The notes under the pieces: generated by a model | Seen by the model: only the letters and a program-made list of their open reading frames with translations | Databases searched by the model: none | What the model was told of the DNA's origin: nothing | In this document: positions 18,398 through 28,621 of the stretch, one piece after another | Position numbering within the stretch: the stretch's first letter is position 1 | Layout of the letters: every line of letters begins with the position of its first letter | Assembly (NCBI RefSeq): GCF_013318015.2 | Contig: NZ_CP115842.1 | Coordinates: forward strand, 930,001-994,000 | Direction: 5' to 3' | Origin: Agrobacterium tumefaciens | GTDB taxonomy: Bacteria > Pseudomonadota > Alphaproteobacteria > Rhizobiales > Rhizobiaceae | Length of the DNA: 64,000 nucleotides | Translations under genes and position numbers: made by a program

Positions 18398-18721
18398 CGT
18401 TTTTTCCAACTCGCAAGTAACCGGCCGAATCGTCCGGTTTCAGGCCTTTTCAACATCCAAGAGGTTATTACCCGATTTATCATCACGTCAATCAAACCAG
18501 TGCATTGAGGCGTTTTGCTCTGTGGATGAACGAGGAAACGGCGACACATATCGCACGATTTTTCTCGAGACACCCGTTTTGCTAAACGATTTTTATCCTT
18601 GAGAGAACCGCAATTGCCCGTGGATTTATTGACTTGCCTGCCTCACCTGCTATGGATCAACCCGCTTTTTGGATAGTTGCGTAAAACTATCTCCCTTCAC
18701 CCGGAAACAGACGGAAAAGCC
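18398..18721. promoter_or_regulatory. Divergent promoter region between DUF4164-zapA and tkt
   Basis: 324 bases with no gene. It must carry promoters in both directions. The best plus-strand candidate is TTGACT at 18629-18634 and TATGGA at 18651-18656, 16 bases apart, ending 65 bases before the tkt start. I saw no terminator and no clear operator. Confidence 0.5.
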
Positions 18722-20704
18722 ATGATTTCTCGCGACAAACACGACCGGATGGCCAATGCAATCCGCTTTCTTGCCATGGATGCAGTAGAGAAGGCCAACT
18801 CCGGCCATCCCGGCCTGCCGATGGGCGCAGCTGATGTCGCCACTGTTCTTTTCACCCGCTTTTTGAAGTTCGATCCCAAGAGCTCGTTGTGGCCGGATCG
18901 TGACCGCTTCGTGCTGTCTGCGGGCCATGGTTCGATGTTGCTTTACTCGCTGCTCTATTTGACGGGCTACGAGGACATGACTATCGACGAGATCAAGCGT
19001 TTCCGTCAGTTCGGCTCCAAGACCGCCGGCCATCCCGAATATGGCCACGCGACCGGCATCGAAACGACGACCGGCCCGCTCGGCCAGGGCATCGCCAACG
19101 CCGTTGGCATGGCAATCGCCGAACGCAAGCTGGAAGAAGAATTCGGCTCCGATCTGCAGAACCACTTCACATATGTGCTGTGTGGTGACGGCTGCCTCAT
19201 GGAAGGCATCAGCCATGAAGCCATCGCGCTTGCCGGCCACCTGAAGCTCAACAAGCTCGTTCTGTTCTGGGATGACAACAACATCACCATCGACGGTGAA
19301 GTTGGCCTTTCCGACAGCACCGACCAGATCGCCCGCTTCCAGGCTGTTCACTGGAACACCATACGCGTCGACGGCCATGATCCGGATGCGATTGCCGCCG
19401 CGATCGAAGCTGCACATAAATCCGACCGCCCGACCTTCATCGCCTGCAAGACCGTGATCGGTTTCGGCGCACCCAACAAGCAGGGTACCCACAAGGTTCA
19501 CGGCAACCCGCTGGGCGCCGAAGAAATCGCCGCCGCCCGCAAGAGCCTCAACTGGGAAGCCGAAGCTTTCGTCATTCCGGAAGACGTGCTGGATGCATGG
19601 CGTCTCGCCGGCCTGCGCTCGACCAAGACCCGTCAGGACTGGGAAGCCCGTCTCGAAGCCACTGAAGCCGGCAAGAAGGCCGAATTCAAGCGCCGCTTCG
19701 CCGGCGATCTGCCCGGCAACTTCCACAGCGCGATCGATGCCTTCAAGAAGAAGATCATCGAGAACAACCCGACCGTTGCGACCCGCAAGGCCTCGGAAGA
19801 CTCGCTTGAAGTCATCAACGGCATCCTGCCGGAAATGATCGGCGGCTCGGCCGACCTGACGCCGTCCAACAACACCAAGACCAGCCAGATGAAGTCCATC
19901 ACGCCGACGGACTTCTCCGGCCGGTACCTGCATTACGGCATCCGCGAACACGGCATGGCAGCAGCGATGAACGGTATCGCACTGCATGGCGGTCTCATTC
20001 CCTATGCCGGCGGCTTCCTGATCTTCTCGGACTATTGCCGTCCGTCGATCCGTCTGGCTGCCCTGATGGGCATCCGCGTCGTCCACGTTCTGACGCATGA
20101 TTCCATCGGCGTCGGCGAAGACGGCCCGACCCACCAGCCGGTGGAGCAGATCGCCGCGCTGCGCGCCATCCCGAACCTGCTCGTCTTCCGCCCGGCGGAT
20201 GAAACCGAGACGGCGGAATGCTGGCAGCTGGCGCTTGAGCAGAAGCATCGTCCTTCGGCACTGGCGCTCACCCGCCAGAACCTTGCGCCTTCGCGCAAGG
20301 AATACGAAGAAAAGAACCTTTCCGCTTACGGCGCCTACGAACTCGTATCCGCAAGCGATGCCAAGGTTTCGATCTTTGCATCCGGCTCGGAAGTGGAAGT
20401 AGCGCTCAAGGCTGCAGCGACGCTGAAGGACAAGGGCGTTTCCGCCCGCGTCGTTTCCGTTCCCTGCTTCGAGCTCTTCAAGGAACAGCCGGAAACCTAC
20501 CGCAACGCCATCATCGGCAAGGCTCCGGTCAAAATTGCGGTGGAAGCCGCCATCCGCCAGGGCTGGGATTACTTCATCGGCTCCGACGGCGCTTTCGTCG
20601 GCATGCATTCCTTTGGTGCGTCCGCGCCGGCGAAGGATCTCTTCAAGCACTTCGGCATCACGGCGGAAGCTGTCGTCGCCGCAGTCGAGGCAAAACTTGC
20701 ATGA
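18722..20704 (+). CDS. tkt: Transketolase
   Basis: 660 residues, typical length. Thiamine diphosphate and metal motifs are present: '[18 protein letters not shown]', '[18 protein letters not shown]', and '[19 protein letters not shown]' with the later DDNNITIDG (the GDG...N motif). The pyrimidine domain has '[20 protein letters not shown]' and '[19 protein letters not shown]'. It moves two-carbon units in the pentose phosphate pathway. The ATG at 18722 was chosen; 15 further upstream codons are open but lie in the promoter region. It heads tkt-gap, 62 bases apart. Confidence 0.97.
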   Translation: MISRDKHDRMANAIRFLAMDAVEKANSGHPGLPMGAADVATVLFTRFLKFDPKSSLWPDRDRFVLSAGHGSMLLYSLLYLTGYEDMTIDEIKRFRQFGSKTAGHPEYGHATGIETTTGPLGQGIANAVGMAIAERKLEEEFGSDLQNHFTYVLCGDGCLMEGISHEAIALAGHLKLNKLVLFWDDNNITIDGEVGLSDSTDQIARFQAVHWNTIRVDGHDPDAIAAAIEAAHKSDRPTFIACKTVIGFGAPNKQGTHKVHGNPLGAEEIAAARKSLNWEAEAFVIPEDVLDAWRLAGLRSTKTRQDWEARLEATEAGKKAEFKRRFAGDLPGNFHSAIDAFKKKIIENNPTVATRKASEDSLEVINGILPEMIGGSADLTPSNNTKTSQMKSITPTDFSGRYLHYGIREHGMAAAMNGIALHGGLIPYAGGFLIFSDYCRPSIRLAALMGIRVVHVLTHDSIGVGEDGPTHQPVEQIAALRAIPNLLVFRPADETETAECWQLALEQKHRPSALALTRQNLAPSRKEYEEKNLSAYGAYELVSASDAKVSIFASGSEVEVALKAAATLKDKGVSARVVSVPCFELFKEQPETYRNAIIGKAPVKIAVEAAIRQGWDYFIGSDGAFVGMHSFGASAPAKDLFKHFGITAEAVVAAVEAKLA

Positions 20705-20766
20705 GGGCTTCCCAAGCCCTCACATTCCGCAAAGACCAAGCACATATCTTGTTCGGGAGACTATAA

Positions 20767-21777
20767 ATGACTGTAAAAGTTGCCATTAACGGCTTTGGCC
20801 GCATCGGCCGCAATGTTCTGCGTGCCATCGTCGAATCCGGCCGCACCGATATCGAAGTCGTTGCCATCAACGACCTCGGCCCGGTTGAAACCAACGCCCA
20901 CCTGCTGCGCTACGATTCGATCCACGGCAAGTTCCCGGCAGATGTGAAGGTCGAAGGCGACACGATCATCGTTGGCGGCGGCAAGCCGATCAAGGTTACG
21001 GCCGTTCGCGATCCGGCAACGCTGCCGCACAAGGAACTGGGTGTCGACATCGCGCTCGAGTGCACCGGCATCTTCACCGCCCGCGACAAGGCCGCTGCCC
21101 ACCTGACGGCAGGCGCCAAGCGCGTCATCGTTTCCGCTCCTGCTGACGGCGCTGACCTCACGGTTGTCTTCGGCGTCAACGACGATCAGCTGACGAAAGA
21201 CCATCTGGTCATTTCCAACGCGTCCTGCACCACCAACTGCCTCGTGCCAGTTGTGAAGGTTCTCGATGACGTCGTTGGCATCGATCACGGCTTCATGACA
21301 ACGATCCACTCCTACACGGGCGACCAGCCGACGCTGGACACCATGCACAAGGATCTGTACCGCGCCCGCGCCGCAGCCCTTTCCATGATCCCGACCTCGA
21401 CGGGTGCAGCCAAGGCCGTTGGCCTCGTTCTGCCGCACCTCAAGGGCAAGCTGGACGGTACGTCGATCCGCGTTCCGACCCCGAACGTTTCGGTCGTCGA
21501 TTTCAAGTTCATCGCCAAGCGCGACACGACGGTTGAGGAAGTCAACGAAGCAATCAAGTCCGCTTCCAACGGCAAGCTGAAGGGCATTCTCGGCTACACC
21601 GAAGAGCCTTTGGTCTCCCGCGACTTCAACCACGACAGCCACTCCTCGATCTTCGCGATCGATCAGACCAAGGTCATGGAAGGCAAGTTCGTGCGCGTTC
21701 TTTCCTGGTACGACAACGAGTGGGGCTTCTCCAACCGCATGTCGGATACGGCCGTCGCATTTGCGAAGACCATCTGA
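20767..21777 (+). CDS. gap: Glyceraldehyde-3-phosphate dehydrogenase, type I
   Basis: 336 residues. NAD-binding '[17 protein letters not shown]' is at the N-terminus, the catalytic cysteine is in '[13 protein letters not shown]' (Cys about 154), and '[15 protein letters not shown]' and '[13 protein letters not shown]' are near the C-terminus. It oxidises glyceraldehyde-3-phosphate to 1,3-bisphosphoglycerate. GGGAG lies about 8 bases before the ATG at 20767. It is probably co-transcribed with tkt and ends at a strong terminator. Confidence 0.97.
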   Translation: MTVKVAINGFGRIGRNVLRAIVESGRTDIEVVAINDLGPVETNAHLLRYDSIHGKFPADVKVEGDTIIVGGGKPIKVTAVRDPATLPHKELGVDIALECTGIFTARDKAAAHLTAGAKRVIVSAPADGADLTVVFGVNDDQLTKDHLVISNASCTTNCLVPVVKVLDDVVGIDHGFMTTIHSYTGDQPTLDTMHKDLYRARAAALSMIPTSTGAAKAVGLVLPHLKGKLDGTSIRVPTPNVSVVDFKFIAKRDTTVEEVNEAIKSASNGKLKGILGYTEEPLVSRDFNHDSHSSIFAIDQTKVMEGKFVRVLSWYDNEWGFSNRMSDTAVAFAKTI

Positions 21778-21803
21778 ACAAGCACCACGGTTCGCGAATT
21801 ACG

Positions 21804-21836
21804 AAAAACCGGCAGGCGCAATCCTGCCGGTTTTTC
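21804..21836 (+). terminator. Rho-independent terminator after gap
   Basis: An AAAAACCGGCAGG/CCTGCCGGTTTTT inverted repeat with a six-base loop starts 26 bases after the stop. Confidence 0.93.
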
Positions 21837-21841
21837 TTTGC

Positions 21842-21875
21842 CAAAAAATTGCCGGCGGGACGAGGGACCCGCCGG
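21842..21875 (-). terminator. Rho-independent terminator for the minus-strand lipoprotein gene
   Basis: Read on the minus strand, CCGGCGGG/CCCGCCGG closes a short loop and is followed by CAATTTTTTGG. It lies about 100 bases downstream of the lipoprotein stop. Confidence 0.8.
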
Positions 21876-21977
21876 TATCGCTCCTGAAGCAAGGCGGGGC
21901 GTTTCGGATCGAAAACCATCGCCCGGCAAGAGGCGCATGAGACCAAACCGACCAAGTCTGATGAACTGCACAACCCG

Positions 21978-22244
21978 TTATTTCTTGTTGTTGATGATAA
22001 TCTGATCCGAACTGCTACCGCTCCAGATCGTATCGAAAGTCTGTTGCCTCAAATCGCTTTGCTGCATGGAAAGCTTCATCATGCAGTCAGCGAAATCACG
22101 CGAACCTTCAGGGTAACCAAACACCCGGCAACGCTCGCGTTGGGCGGCCATGTTTTCAGCCGTCTGTTCCGTGCTAGAACAGCCCGAAACAATTGGGCCG
22201 ACCGCCAGCAAGGCAATAAATATAGTAATGGATTTCCGTTTCAT
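21978..22244 (-). CDS. Small lipoprotein of unknown function
   Basis: 88 residues starting MKRKSITIFIALLAVGP, with a lipobox VSGC, so the mature protein starts at Cys22 or so and is anchored to a membrane. The mature part has two further cysteines (RERCRVFG and FADCMMKLS) that could form a disulfide, an EGSRDFADCM motif, and a polar tail ending IIINNKK. I do not recognise a named family, although similar small 'DFxxCM' lipoproteins are common in Rhizobiales. It is the only minus-strand gene inside the glycolytic block and has its own terminator. Confidence 0.75.
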   Translation of the reverse strand: MKRKSITIFIALLAVGPIVSGCSSTEQTAENMAAQRERCRVFGYPEGSRDFADCMMKLSMQQSDLRQQTFDTIWSGSSSDQIIINNKK

Positions 22245-22630
22245 CCGATCGCTCCGGTCATGGTGAAAGCAACTCGGACGCGACAACTAACGTAGCTGCA
22301 TTGTCTCTATGTTACGTCGAAACGCCGGCATGCGAATTGTTTGCGCGAAACATCCACAGCGCTACACGCCATGAACGTTTCGTCCGGGCGCCGAAAAAAA
22401 TCCCATTTCCTGCCTTCGTCTGGTCCACTTTGAAACGGACAAGAAGAACAGGGACAACGGTCGTGCGCAATGCACTTCGGCCCTGCCGTATCATTCGATA
22501 CACCCCGCCTTGCGTCGCCTTTCATCGCCACCCACAACAGCGCTGACAGACCGCAACCCGTGGCGCATTGACTGCAAACGTGCAGGGCATTGATTGCGAC
22601 GGCCAGCGCGGTTTGAAAGAGGCGGTGGAC
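22245..22630. other. Intergenic region between the lipoprotein and the antiporter genes
   Basis: 386 bases between divergent genes. Open frames here are short and lack family features. Promoters for both flanking genes are expected, but I see none that matches consensus well (TTGACT at 22568 with TGATTG 17 bases on is the best for the antiporter). Confidence 0.4.
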
Positions 22631-24496
22631 GTGGAATCATTTTATCTTCTGTTGCTGGTGGCAACTGTTCTGGTTCTCGTCGCAGCGTTCTCAAGCCTCA
22701 TCGCCTTCCGGTTCGGCGCACCGCTCCTGCTGCTCTTCCTGATGATTGGCCTTGCGGCAGGCGTGGATGGCCTCGGTATCCAGTTCACCAACAATCCGCT
22801 CGCCTATATGCTCGGCTCGCTCGTTCTCGCCGTCATCCTTTTCGATTCCGGTTTCGGTACGTCGATACAATCCTTCCGGCTTTCGGCAGCGCCCGCCGTC
22901 GCCCTCGCCACCGTCGGCGTCATCCTCACATCCGTGTTTTTCGCAGGCGCTGCCGCCCTGCTGCTCGGACTGTCGTGGCTGGAAGGCCTGCTGCTCGGCG
23001 CCATCGTCGCTTCTACGGATGCGGCAGCCGTATTCTTTCTCTTGCGCATCGGCGGCATTCATATCCGCGATCAGGTCCGCTCAACGCTTGAGGTCGAATC
23101 CGGCACCAATGATCCCATGGCGATTTTCCTCACCGTCGCGCTGGTCGAGATCATCGCCAAGGGACAGGGACTGGCCGGCATCGACACCGGCTTCCTGCTG
23201 CTGTTCGTCGAGGAAATGGGTCTCGGTGTTATTTTCGGCCTGCTCGGCGGCGTCATGATCGCAACAGTCGTCAACCGTTTCGCTGCCGACCGCGGGCTGG
23301 CGCCGATCTTCGTGCTGGCTCTTGCCCTGCTGGTCTTCTCCTTCACCGGCGCTATTGGCGGCAGTGGATTTCTTGCGGTCTATGTGGCGGGCATCGTTGC
23401 CGGCAACCGCCGGATTTTTGCGAAGGAGACCATCCGCCGTTTCCATGAAGGGCTGACCTGGCTTGCCCAGATCATCATGTTCCTGATGCTCGGCCTTCTG
23501 GCAACGCCATCGCAATTTCCAGCGATTGCCATTCCGGCCGTGCTGCTTGCGCTTTTCCTGATCTTTGTCGCCCGCCCGCTTGCGGTGTGGCTCAGCCTCA
23601 TGCCCTTCAACTATACCCAGCAGGAAACCTCCTTCGTGGCATGGGTGGGCCTTCGTGGAGCGGTTTCCATCCTGCTTGCCATCATGCCCATTCTTGGCGG
23701 GCTGGACGATGCGCAAATCTATTTCAATGCCGCCTTCATCATCGTGCTCGTGTCGCTTCTGCTGCAAGGCTGGACCATCAAGCCGGTGGCAACACGGCTC
23801 GGGCTGATCGTGCCGCCGCGCATGGGTGATGTCGACAAACTGGAAGTGGACCTTCCCGGCACTGCCAATCACGAACTGATTTCCTACCGCGTGGCCAAAG
23901 GCAGCGCCATCATGCAGGGCGAGCGAATTCCCCGCTGGGCGATGCCTTCGCTCGTCGTGCGTGATGGCAAATCCATTCGCTACCAATATGCCGGGCGCCT
24001 GCGCGAGAATGATCTCGTCTATCTTTTTATCGCGCCCGGTTATACGCGGCTGATCGACCGGCTGTTTGCAAGCGCCCTGCCGGTTGCGGATGACGACGCC
24101 GATTTCTTCGGAATCTTTGCAATCTCTCCCGCGCGTCCGGCCACGGAGCTTGACGCCGCCTACGGCCCCGGCCTTATTTCGGCCAACGAGCATGCCATGA
24201 GCATCGCGGAACTGATCGAGGCGCGCCTTTCTGGCAAGGCAGATTATGCCGACCGGGTGCGCCTTGGTTCTATTGTTCTCATCGTTCGGGCGCTGGACGA
24301 ACATGAGGCGATTACCGGGATCGGAATTTCGCTTGAGCCGGTCGAACCGGCTATCGGCCTACCGATCTTTATCAGCTTTTCGGAAATTCTCCGCCGCGTG
24401 CGCGCTTATCTGGCGCAGCGACGCCAGTCGGGCTCCACCGCTGCCGGCAAGGGCATTTCCGCGCCTTCAGACGAGGCAAGAGAAAATGAGGCCTGA
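22631..24496 (+). CDS. NhaP2/CvrA-type potassium (or sodium)/proton antiporter with C-terminal TrkA-C and CorC-like domains
   Basis: About 621 residues. Residues 1-385 form the CPA1 antiporter membrane domain with about 12 hydrophobic segments; the ion-binding region is '[16 protein letters not shown]' followed by '[20 protein letters not shown]' with the conserved Asp pair. The cytosolic part has a TrkA-C-like segment (about 400-480, '[19 protein letters not shown]') and a CorC_HlyC-like end. Such proteins exchange K+ or Na+ for protons and are gated by nucleotides. The start is uncertain: GTG at 22631 has AGAGG 8 bases before it; GTG 22625 and TTG 22568 are alternatives. Confidence 0.88.
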   Translation: MESFYLLLLVATVLVLVAAFSSLIAFRFGAPLLLLFLMIGLAAGVDGLGIQFTNNPLAYMLGSLVLAVILFDSGFGTSIQSFRLSAAPAVALATVGVILTSVFFAGAAALLLGLSWLEGLLLGAIVASTDAAAVFFLLRIGGIHIRDQVRSTLEVESGTNDPMAIFLTVALVEIIAKGQGLAGIDTGFLLLFVEEMGLGVIFGLLGGVMIATVVNRFAADRGLAPIFVLALALLVFSFTGAIGGSGFLAVYVAGIVAGNRRIFAKETIRRFHEGLTWLAQIIMFLMLGLLATPSQFPAIAIPAVLLALFLIFVARPLAVWLSLMPFNYTQQETSFVAWVGLRGAVSILLAIMPILGGLDDAQIYFNAAFIIVLVSLLLQGWTIKPVATRLGLIVPPRMGDVDKLEVDLPGTANHELISYRVAKGSAIMQGERIPRWAMPSLVVRDGKSIRYQYAGRLRENDLVYLFIAPGYTRLIDRLFASALPVADDDADFFGIFAISPARPATELDAAYGPGLISANEHAMSIAELIEARLSGKADYADRVRLGSIVLIVRALDEHEAITGIGISLEPVEPAIGLPIFISFSEILRRVRAYLAQRRQSGSTAAGKGISAPSDEARENEA

Positions 24497-24564
24497 CCGG
24501 CTTGCGTCGGCAATCAGGCATAGTATGGTCCGTCCCGAACTCGCAACGAAATCAGGATCGACCT

Positions 24565-25767
24565 ATGCCCGCCTTCAAGACCATCGATGACCTTAACGAT
24601 ATTGCCGGAAAGCGCGTCCTTGTCCGTGTTGATCTCAACGTGCCGGTTGCGGATGGCAAAGTGACGGACAGCACCCGTATCGAGCGGGTTGCACCGACCA
24701 TTCTGGAGCTTTCCGAAAAAGGCGCAAAAGTCATTCTGCTCGCCCATTTCGGTCGCCCCAAGGGTGAACCTGTCGCCGACATGTCGCTCTCCCAGATCGT
24801 GCCTGCGGTCGAGGAAGTGCTGGATCACGCCGTTTTCTTCGCATCCGATTGCATCGGTGCGCCGGCAGCCGACGCAGTCGCGAAAATGAATGATGGCGAT
24901 ATCCTGCTTCTGGAAAACACCCGCTTTCACAAAGGCGAAGAGAAGAATGACACCGCCTTCGTCGAGGCTCTGGCAGCCAATGGCGATATCTATGTGAACG
25001 ACGCCTTCTCTGCCGCGCACCGTGCGCACGCCTCCACCGAGGGCTTGGCGCGTCATCTGCCCGCCTATGCCGGTCGCACCATGCAGGCCGAGCTTGAGGC
25101 GCTGGAAAAAGGCCTTGGCCAGCCTGTTCGCCCGGTCGTCGCCATTGTCGGCGGCGCCAAGGTTTCCAGCAAGATCGATCTCCTGATGAACCTCGTCAAG
25201 AAGGTCGATGCCCTCGTCATCGGCGGCGGCATGGCCAATACCTTCCTTGCCGCGCGTGGCGCACAAGTCGGTAAGTCCCTCTGCGAGCACGACCTTGCCG
25301 AAACCGCAAAACAGATCATGATCGAGGCGGCGACATCCGGCTGTGCGATCGTACTGCCGGAAGACGGCGTGGTTGCCCGCGAATTCAAGGCCGGTGCGGC
25401 AAATGAAATCGTCGATATCAACGCCATTCCCGCTGACGCCATGGTTCTCGATGTCGGCCCAAAATCGGTCGAAAGCATCAAAGCCTGGATTTCGCGCGCG
25501 GAAACGCTGGTCTGGAACGGCCCGCTTGGCGCCTTCGAAATCGAGCCCTTCGATGCGGCAACCGTTGCTGCCGCAAAACATGCCGCCGAATGCACGAAGG
25601 CCGGCAAGCTCGTCTCCGTCGCCGGTGGCGGCGATACGGTCGCGGCACTCAACCATGCCGGAGTCTCGGACGATTTCACCTATATCTCGACGGCAGGCGG
25701 CGCCTTCCTAGAATGGATGGAAGGCAAGGAATTGCCGGGCGTTGCCATCCTGACCGCCGCCAAGTAG
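24565..25767 (+). CDS. pgk: Phosphoglycerate kinase
   Basis: 400 residues starting [20 protein letters not shown]. The signature '[10 protein letters not shown]', substrate-site '[10 protein letters not shown]', '[13 protein letters not shown]', '[12 protein letters not shown]' and nucleotide-site '[15 protein letters not shown]' are all present. It transfers the acyl phosphate of 1,3-bisphosphoglycerate to ADP. AGGA is 8 bases before the ATG at 24565. It lies 68 bases after the antiporter gene and is followed by a terminator. Confidence 0.97.
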   Translation: MPAFKTIDDLNDIAGKRVLVRVDLNVPVADGKVTDSTRIERVAPTILELSEKGAKVILLAHFGRPKGEPVADMSLSQIVPAVEEVLDHAVFFASDCIGAPAADAVAKMNDGDILLLENTRFHKGEEKNDTAFVEALAANGDIYVNDAFSAAHRAHASTEGLARHLPAYAGRTMQAELEALEKGLGQPVRPVVAIVGGAKVSSKIDLLMNLVKKVDALVIGGGMANTFLAARGAQVGKSLCEHDLAETAKQIMIEAATSGCAIVLPEDGVVAREFKAGAANEIVDINAIPADAMVLDVGPKSVESIKAWISRAETLVWNGPLGAFEIEPFDAATVAAAKHAAECTKAGKLVSVAGGGDTVAALNHAGVSDDFTYISTAGGAFLEWMEGKELPGVAILTAAK

Positions 25768-25790
25768 ACTTCCCACACTTGCCTGACACG

Positions 25791-25827
25791 AGGCCGGACA
25801 AGCGATGCTTGGCCGGCCTTGTTTTTT
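25791..25827 (+). terminator. Terminator after pgk
   Basis: AGGCCGG ... AAGC-GAT-GCTT ... CCGGCCT forms a stem with one two-base mismatch, followed by TGTTTTTT, 23 bases after the stop. Confidence 0.85.
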
Positions 25828-25854
25828 GGTAAGTGCGCATGGGAGGAAAGTTTC

Positions 25855-25881
25855 AAACGATTGAAATGATTTCAATCGTTT
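25855..25881. promoter_or_regulatory. Perfect 13-bp inverted repeat ahead of class I aldolase (operator-like)
   Basis: AAACGATTGAAAT, one G, then ATTTCAATCGTTT: both arms match perfectly. Related half-sites TTTCAAACG and GTTTCAATG flank it. It lies 76 bases before the fba start and after the pgk terminator, with no T-run, so it is more likely a protein-binding site than a terminator. The TTGAAA-TTTCAA core looks like operators of LacI-type regulators, but the binding protein is unknown and none is encoded here. Confidence 0.7.
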
Positions 25882-25957
25882 CAATGAGTTAGCATGCCAT
25901 TTCCCTGCCCTGGAACTTCTGTTATCGGGAATTTATTGTGCCTTGGGAGAATAGCAA

Positions 25958-26983
25958 ATGACCGAACGTCTCGAAGACATCGCAATCAAAATGGTTGCAG
26001 ACGGCAAGGGCCTGCTCGCCGCCGACGAATCCACAGGAACGATCAAGAAGCGTTTCGACAGCATCAACCTGGAATCAACCGAGACCGCCCGCCGCGATTA
26101 TCGCGAAATGCTGTTCCGCTCCGACGACGCCATGAAGAAGTGCATCTCCGGCGTCATCCTTTACGAAGAAACCTTGTTCCAGAAGGCCGCCGACGGTACG
26201 CCATTCGTGGACATCATCAAGGCCGCCGGCAGCCTGCCGGGCATCAAGGTGGATATCGGCGCCAAGCCGATGGCTTTCCACCCGGGTGAATTCATAACCG
26301 AAGGCCTTGACGGCCTGTATGAGCGCCTGCGCAAGTACCATGAAGCCGGCGCGCGTTTCGCCAAGTGGCGCGGCGTCATCACCATCGGTGATCAGCGTCC
26401 GAGCTGGGGTTCGATCAAGGCAAACTCCCAGTCGCTCGCTCGTTACGCTGCCCTCTGCCAGCAGGCAGACATCGTGCCGATCGTGGAACCGGAAGTGCTG
26501 ATGGACGGCGAACCCGGTACGCACGATATCGATCGCTGTGCGGAAGTCACGCAATGGGTTCTCCAGACCGTGTTCGCGGATTTGTTCGACGCCCGCGTCA
26601 ACCTTGAAGGCATGATCCTCAAGCCGAACATGATCATCGACGGCAAGAATGCCCGCAAGGCTTCCGTTGATGAAGTGGCGGAAAAGACCGTGAAGGTTCT
26701 GAAGGCGACCGTGCCTTCTGCCGTTCCCGGCATCGCTTTCCTTTCCGGCGGCCAGTCCTCCGAAGAGGCGACGGCACATCTCTCCGCCATGAATGCCGGT
26801 TACGACCTGCCCTGGTCGCTGACCTATTCGTACGGCCGCGCCCTTCAGGACACCGCACTCAAGGCGTGGGGCGGTAAGCAGGAAAATGTCGCGGCCGGCC
26901 AGCGTGCTTTCACACACCGCGCGATGATGAACACCCTGGCTGCCAAGGGCAACTGGAAGCAGGAACTCGAAAAGGCTGCCTGA
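25958..26983 (+). CDS. fbaB: Fructose-bisphosphate aldolase, class I
   Basis: 341 residues of the eukaryote-like class I family. Features: 'KGLLAADESTGTIKKRF', 'CISGVILYEETLFQ', 'KWRGVITIGDQRPS', the Schiff-base lysine in GMILKPNMI (Lys about 222), and 'IAFLSGGQSSEEATAHLSAM'. It cleaves fructose-1,6-bisphosphate without a metal, or runs the reverse in gluconeogenesis. It has its own upstream region with a long palindrome and a strong downstream terminator, so it may be regulated apart from pgk. Confidence 0.96.
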   Translation: MTERLEDIAIKMVADGKGLLAADESTGTIKKRFDSINLESTETARRDYREMLFRSDDAMKKCISGVILYEETLFQKAADGTPFVDIIKAAGSLPGIKVDIGAKPMAFHPGEFITEGLDGLYERLRKYHEAGARFAKWRGVITIGDQRPSWGSIKANSQSLARYAALCQQADIVPIVEPEVLMDGEPGTHDIDRCAEVTQWVLQTVFADLFDARVNLEGMILKPNMIIDGKNARKASVDEVAEKTVKVLKATVPSAVPGIAFLSGGQSSEEATAHLSAMNAGYDLPWSLTYSYGRALQDTALKAWGGKQENVAAGQRAFTHRAMMNTLAAKGNWKQELEKAA

Positions 26984-27004
26984 GGCATAGCCCCAGGCAT
27001 TTAT

Positions 27005-27037
27005 AAAAAATTGAAGCCGCCCCTTGGGCGGCTTTTT
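27005..27037. terminator. Bidirectional terminator after fbaB
   Basis: AAGCCGCC/GGCGGCTT with loop CCTTG; T's follow on the plus strand (TTTTTCTTT) and, read in reverse, CAATTTTTT on the minus strand. It serves fbaB and the small minus-strand gene next to it. Confidence 0.9.
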
Positions 27038-27039
27038 CT

Positions 27040-27195
27040 TTATGGGCGCAAAAGCAGCGTCGCCGACCAGATGACGAAGGCGGCAACCGCTATCTTCCAG
27101 CAATCGCCTCTTTTCTTGAGGCCGGGCAGGCCCAAGGGGCGGATGATCTGCACAATCATCGCCAGCAGTAAAAAAAGGCCGATCGCCTTTGTCAT
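27040..27195 (-). CDS. Small hydrophobic membrane protein (51 residues)
   Basis: The minus-strand frame from the ATG at 27195 reads MTKAIGLFLLLAMIVQIIRP, then LGLPGLKKRGDCWKIAVAAF, and ends VIWSATLLLRP. Two hydrophobic segments (residues 4-20 and 32-49) flank a short positively charged loop (LKKRGD), giving a helical hairpin topology. It ends precisely at the bidirectional terminator shared with fbaB, which supports it as a real transcript. I recall similar uncharacterised proteins in Rhizobiaceae. Function unknown. Confidence 0.7.
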   Translation of the reverse strand: MTKAIGLFLLLAMIVQIIRPLGLPGLKKRGDCWKIAVAAFVIWSATLLLRP

Positions 27196-27331
27196 TTATT
27201 GAGCCTTTTCTTTATTTCTGCATCGTCACAGGCTGGACATTTTTACCGTTCACCAGAAGAGTGCAACTCATTCGGGTAACCCCCGTCTTATGGCCTGCCG
27301 ACCATACGTTCGAACGCATGAGAGTGTCTTC

Positions 27332-28621
27332 ATGAGCAGAAATCTTCTACCCGTATTCGCTCTTTTATCCAGCACTCTGTTTCTTTTTCTCGGTAACGGC
27401 CTTCAGGGTCTCGTGCTACCCATGCGCGGTTCGGCGGAAGGCTATTCCAATGAAATTCTGGGCTTTCTCGGCACCTCCTGGGCGGCAGGCTTCGTCATTG
27501 GGTGTTTTGTGGCGCCCGCCATCGTGCGACGTGCGGGGCATGTGCGGGCATTTGCCTCCTTCGTGGCGCTTGTCTGCCTGACCGTGCTGATGACCGGCCT
27601 CGTTATCGATGATGTCTGGTGGATTACGCTCCGCGCGCTTACAGGGTTCTGCACCGCCGGCACTTCCATGATCATCGAGAGCTGGCTGAACGAGCGCGCG
27701 ACCAATGAGAGCCGCGGCATGATCTTTTCGCTCTATATCGCCATAACGCTGCTTGGCGTCGTGGCTGGGCAGATGATCGTGCCGATGGGCGATATCAGCA
27801 ATAGCTCGCTGTTCATGATCTGCGGCATCATCTATTGCATCGCCATTCTGCCGGCCACGCTTTCTAAGGCTGCCAGTCCCCAGCCCTTGCAAAAGGTGAA
27901 GCTGGACTTACCCGCCCTCTATCGGAATTCGCCGGTCTCCTTCGTCGGTATCCTGATGATCGGCATCGCCAATGGTGCTTACGGTACGCTTGGCGCCGTT
28001 TTCGGCGCGCGGGCGGGCCTTGATCCGACCATGATCGCCATCATGGTTTCAGTCACGATTTTCGTCGGCGCGCTCGCCCAGTTTCCAGCAGGCCGCCTTT
28101 CGGACCGGATTGACCGCCGTTATGTGCTTGCCGGACTGGCGGGGCTTGGCGCGGTTGCGGGCTTGGCCGTGGCGGCCGTGCAGCCGCATGATGTCTATGT
28201 CCTCATTCCGATGATCGCCATTTACGGCGCCGCCGCCAACGCGCTTTATCCCATCGCCGTGGCGCATGCCAACGACTTTGCGGCATCGGAAGACTTCGTC
28301 AAGGTTTCCGGTGGACTGCTACTGCTTTATGGCATCGGCACCATCATCGGCCCGACGCTCGGCGGCGCGGTCATGACCTATTCCGGCCCCTATGCGCTGT
28401 TCCTGGTGACAGCCGTCGCCCATGTGCTGATCACGGCCTATGCCATCATCAGAAGCCGTCAGCGCGCCACGCTTTCGAACGCCGAAAAGGACAATTTCTC
28501 GACGATGATGCCGACAACGCCCTCACCGCTCGTGACACCGGAAAGCATTGCGCTTGACCCGCGCGCGCCGCAATATCCCGAGGACGATGGCGACCATGTT
28601 GAAAAAGGAGCAGGCATATGA
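27332..28621 (+). CDS. MFS transporter (YcaD-like)
   Basis: 429 residues with 12 predicted membrane helices from MSRNLLPVFALLSSTLFLFL. Typical MFS loop motifs are present: 'FVAPAIVRRAGHVRAFA' between helices 2 and 3 and 'FPAGRLSDRIDRRYVLAG' between 8 and 9. The C-terminal tail of about 50 residues is polar and Pro-rich (MMPTTPSPLV ... YPEDDGDHVEKGAGI). Substrate unknown; the family contains small exporters of amino acids or drugs. It overlaps the next gene by four bases (ATGA), so the two are translated together. Confidence 0.9.
   Translation: MSRNLLPVFALLSSTLFLFLGNGLQGLVLPMRGSAEGYSNEILGFLGTSWAAGFVIGCFVAPAIVRRAGHVRAFASFVALVCLTVLMTGLVIDDVWWITLRALTGFCTAGTSMIIESWLNERATNESRGMIFSLYIAITLLGVVAGQMIVPMGDISNSSLFMICGIIYCIAILPATLSKAASPQPLQKVKLDLPALYRNSPVSFVGILMIGIANGAYGTLGAVFGARAGLDPTMIAIMVSVTIFVGALAQFPAGRLSDRIDRRYVLAGLAGLGAVAGLAVAAVQPHDVYVLIPMIAIYGAAANALYPIAVAHANDFAASEDFVKVSGGLLLLYGIGTIIGPTLGGAVMTYSGPYALFLVTAVAHVLITAYAIIRSRQRATLSNAEKDNFSTMMPTTPSPLVTPESIALDPRAPQYPEDDGDHVEKGAGI

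Noticed and set aside
18650-20650. A 666-codon open frame on the strand opposite transketolase
   Set aside because: It lies wholly antisense to a complete transketolase, has no recognisable domain, and arises from high-GC codon bias that keeps the opposite strand free of stops.
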